Shown here: positions 14,143 through 14,447 of the stretch, piece after piece
Layout of the letters: the number at the start of each line of letters is the position of its first letter
Numbering within the stretch: the first letter of the stretch is position 1
NCBI GenBank assembly: GCA_031257235.1
Contig: JAIRPA010000049.1
Coordinates: forward strand, 1 to 14,447
Reading direction: 5' to 3'
Length of the DNA stretch: 14,447 nucleotides
Origin: Burkholderiales bacterium
GTDB taxonomy: Bacteria; Pseudomonadota; Gammaproteobacteria; Burkholderiales; Casimicrobiaceae
Position numbers and translations under genes: made by a program
Notes under the pieces: generated by a model
What the model saw: only the letters and a program-made list of their open reading frames with translations
What the model was told of the DNA's origin: nothing
Databases searched by the model: none

Positions 14143-14447
14143 ATGAAGAATAAGCCGCTTTCGCCAAAGTATGATGTCGTCTTCAAAGCCGTTTTTGGCG
14201 ATCTTGCCAATGTGTTTATCCTCACGGATTTCTTAAAAGCCGTTCTGGATTTGCCGGAAGACGAGTATCAAGAGATTGCCTTGGTCGATCCTCATCTCTT
14301 ACGGGAAACCAAAGCCGATAAACTGGGCATCTTGGATTTACGGATCACCACCCAAAGCGGAAGCCAAATCAGCGTTGAGATTCAGGTTTGTCCCCAACCT
14401 GCCATTTGGAAGCGGATGCAATATTACAACGCCCGATTATTGACAAG
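14143..14447 (+). CDS. Rpn-family recombination-promoting nuclease / PD-(D/E)XK nuclease family transposase (partial, C-terminus off the right edge)
   Basis: The first 101 codons of a gene cut by the window edge. The N-terminus LSPKYDVVFKAVFGD (6-20), then FLKAVLDLPEDEY (30-42), LVDPHLLRE (47-55), DKLGILDLRI (59-68) and VEIQV (78-82) followed by RMQYYNARL (91-99) match the Rpn/PD-(D/E)XK family transposase pattern that I recall. Asp65 and the Glu79-x-Gln81 pair would be the nuclease core. Rpn proteins (E. coli RpnA type) are Ca/Mg-dependent DNA endonucleases that raise RecA-independent recombination; they are often multicopy and were long annotated as transposases, though they do not carry a classic DDE domain. 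AAAGGA lies six bases before the ATG. The gene is divergent from the dcw operon and has its own promoter. Whether the rest is intact cannot be seen; usual lengths are about 280-320 residues. Confidence 0.88.
   Translation, partial: MKNKPLSPKYDVVFKAVFGDLANVFILTDFLKAVLDLPEDEYQEIALVDPHLLRETKADKLGILDLRITTQSGSQISVEIQVCPQPAIWKRMQYYNARLLT

Overview
The window holds most of a division and cell wall (dcw) cluster on the minus strand, followed by a 509-base intergenic region and the start of an Rpn-family nuclease gene on the plus strand. Reading right to left, the order is mraZ, rsmH, ftsL, ftsI, a fused murE-murF, mraY, murD, ftsW, murG, murC and murB. murB runs off the left edge. This order, the meso-diaminopimelate motif in MurE (DNPR) and the three-part FtsL/FtsI/FtsW set point to a Gram-negative proteobacterium. 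The MurF motif NAQREHQEF, the FtsL and RsmH sequence style and the MurE-MurF fusion (known in Bordetella) suggest a betaproteobacterium, perhaps Burkholderiales of moderate GC content. That placement is inference from remembered motifs, not from a search.

Layout: bases 1-714 hold the N-terminal 238 codons of murB; 730-6997 hold murC, murG, ftsW, murD and mraY; 7012-9960 hold the 982-residue MurE-MurF fusion; 9960-13633 hold ftsI, ftsL, rsmH and mraZ. Junctions are very tight: ATGA overlaps (murD/ftsW, ftsW/murG), one-base TAATG or TGATG overlaps (ftsI/murEF, mraY/murD), an 11-base overlap (murG/murC) and gaps of 9-36 bases elsewhere. The eleven genes are almost certainly one transcription unit with translational coupling. 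ddl and ftsQ-ftsA-ftsZ would be expected beyond the left edge but are not visible.

Functionally, MurB, MurC, MurD and MurEF carry UDP-MurNAc to the pentapeptide in the cytoplasm. MraY and MurG turn it into lipid II at the inner membrane. FtsW (glycosyltransferase) and FtsI (transpeptidase), with FtsL as an activating scaffold, polymerise and cross-link it at the septum. MraZ is the likely cluster regulator and RsmH methylates 16S rRNA.

The intergenic region 13634-14142 is the least explained part. It contains three TGGK direct repeats with a 10-base period just upstream of mraZ (a probable MraZ operator), a promoter-like -10, a 9-bp perfect palindrome, and a GC-rich patch with nested inverted repeats. 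A separate promoter and ribosome binding site serve the divergent Rpn-family gene, which is cut by the right edge. I see no clearly new system. The most useful observations are the MurE-MurF fusion, the MraZ operator, and the mobile-type Rpn gene beside an essential operon.
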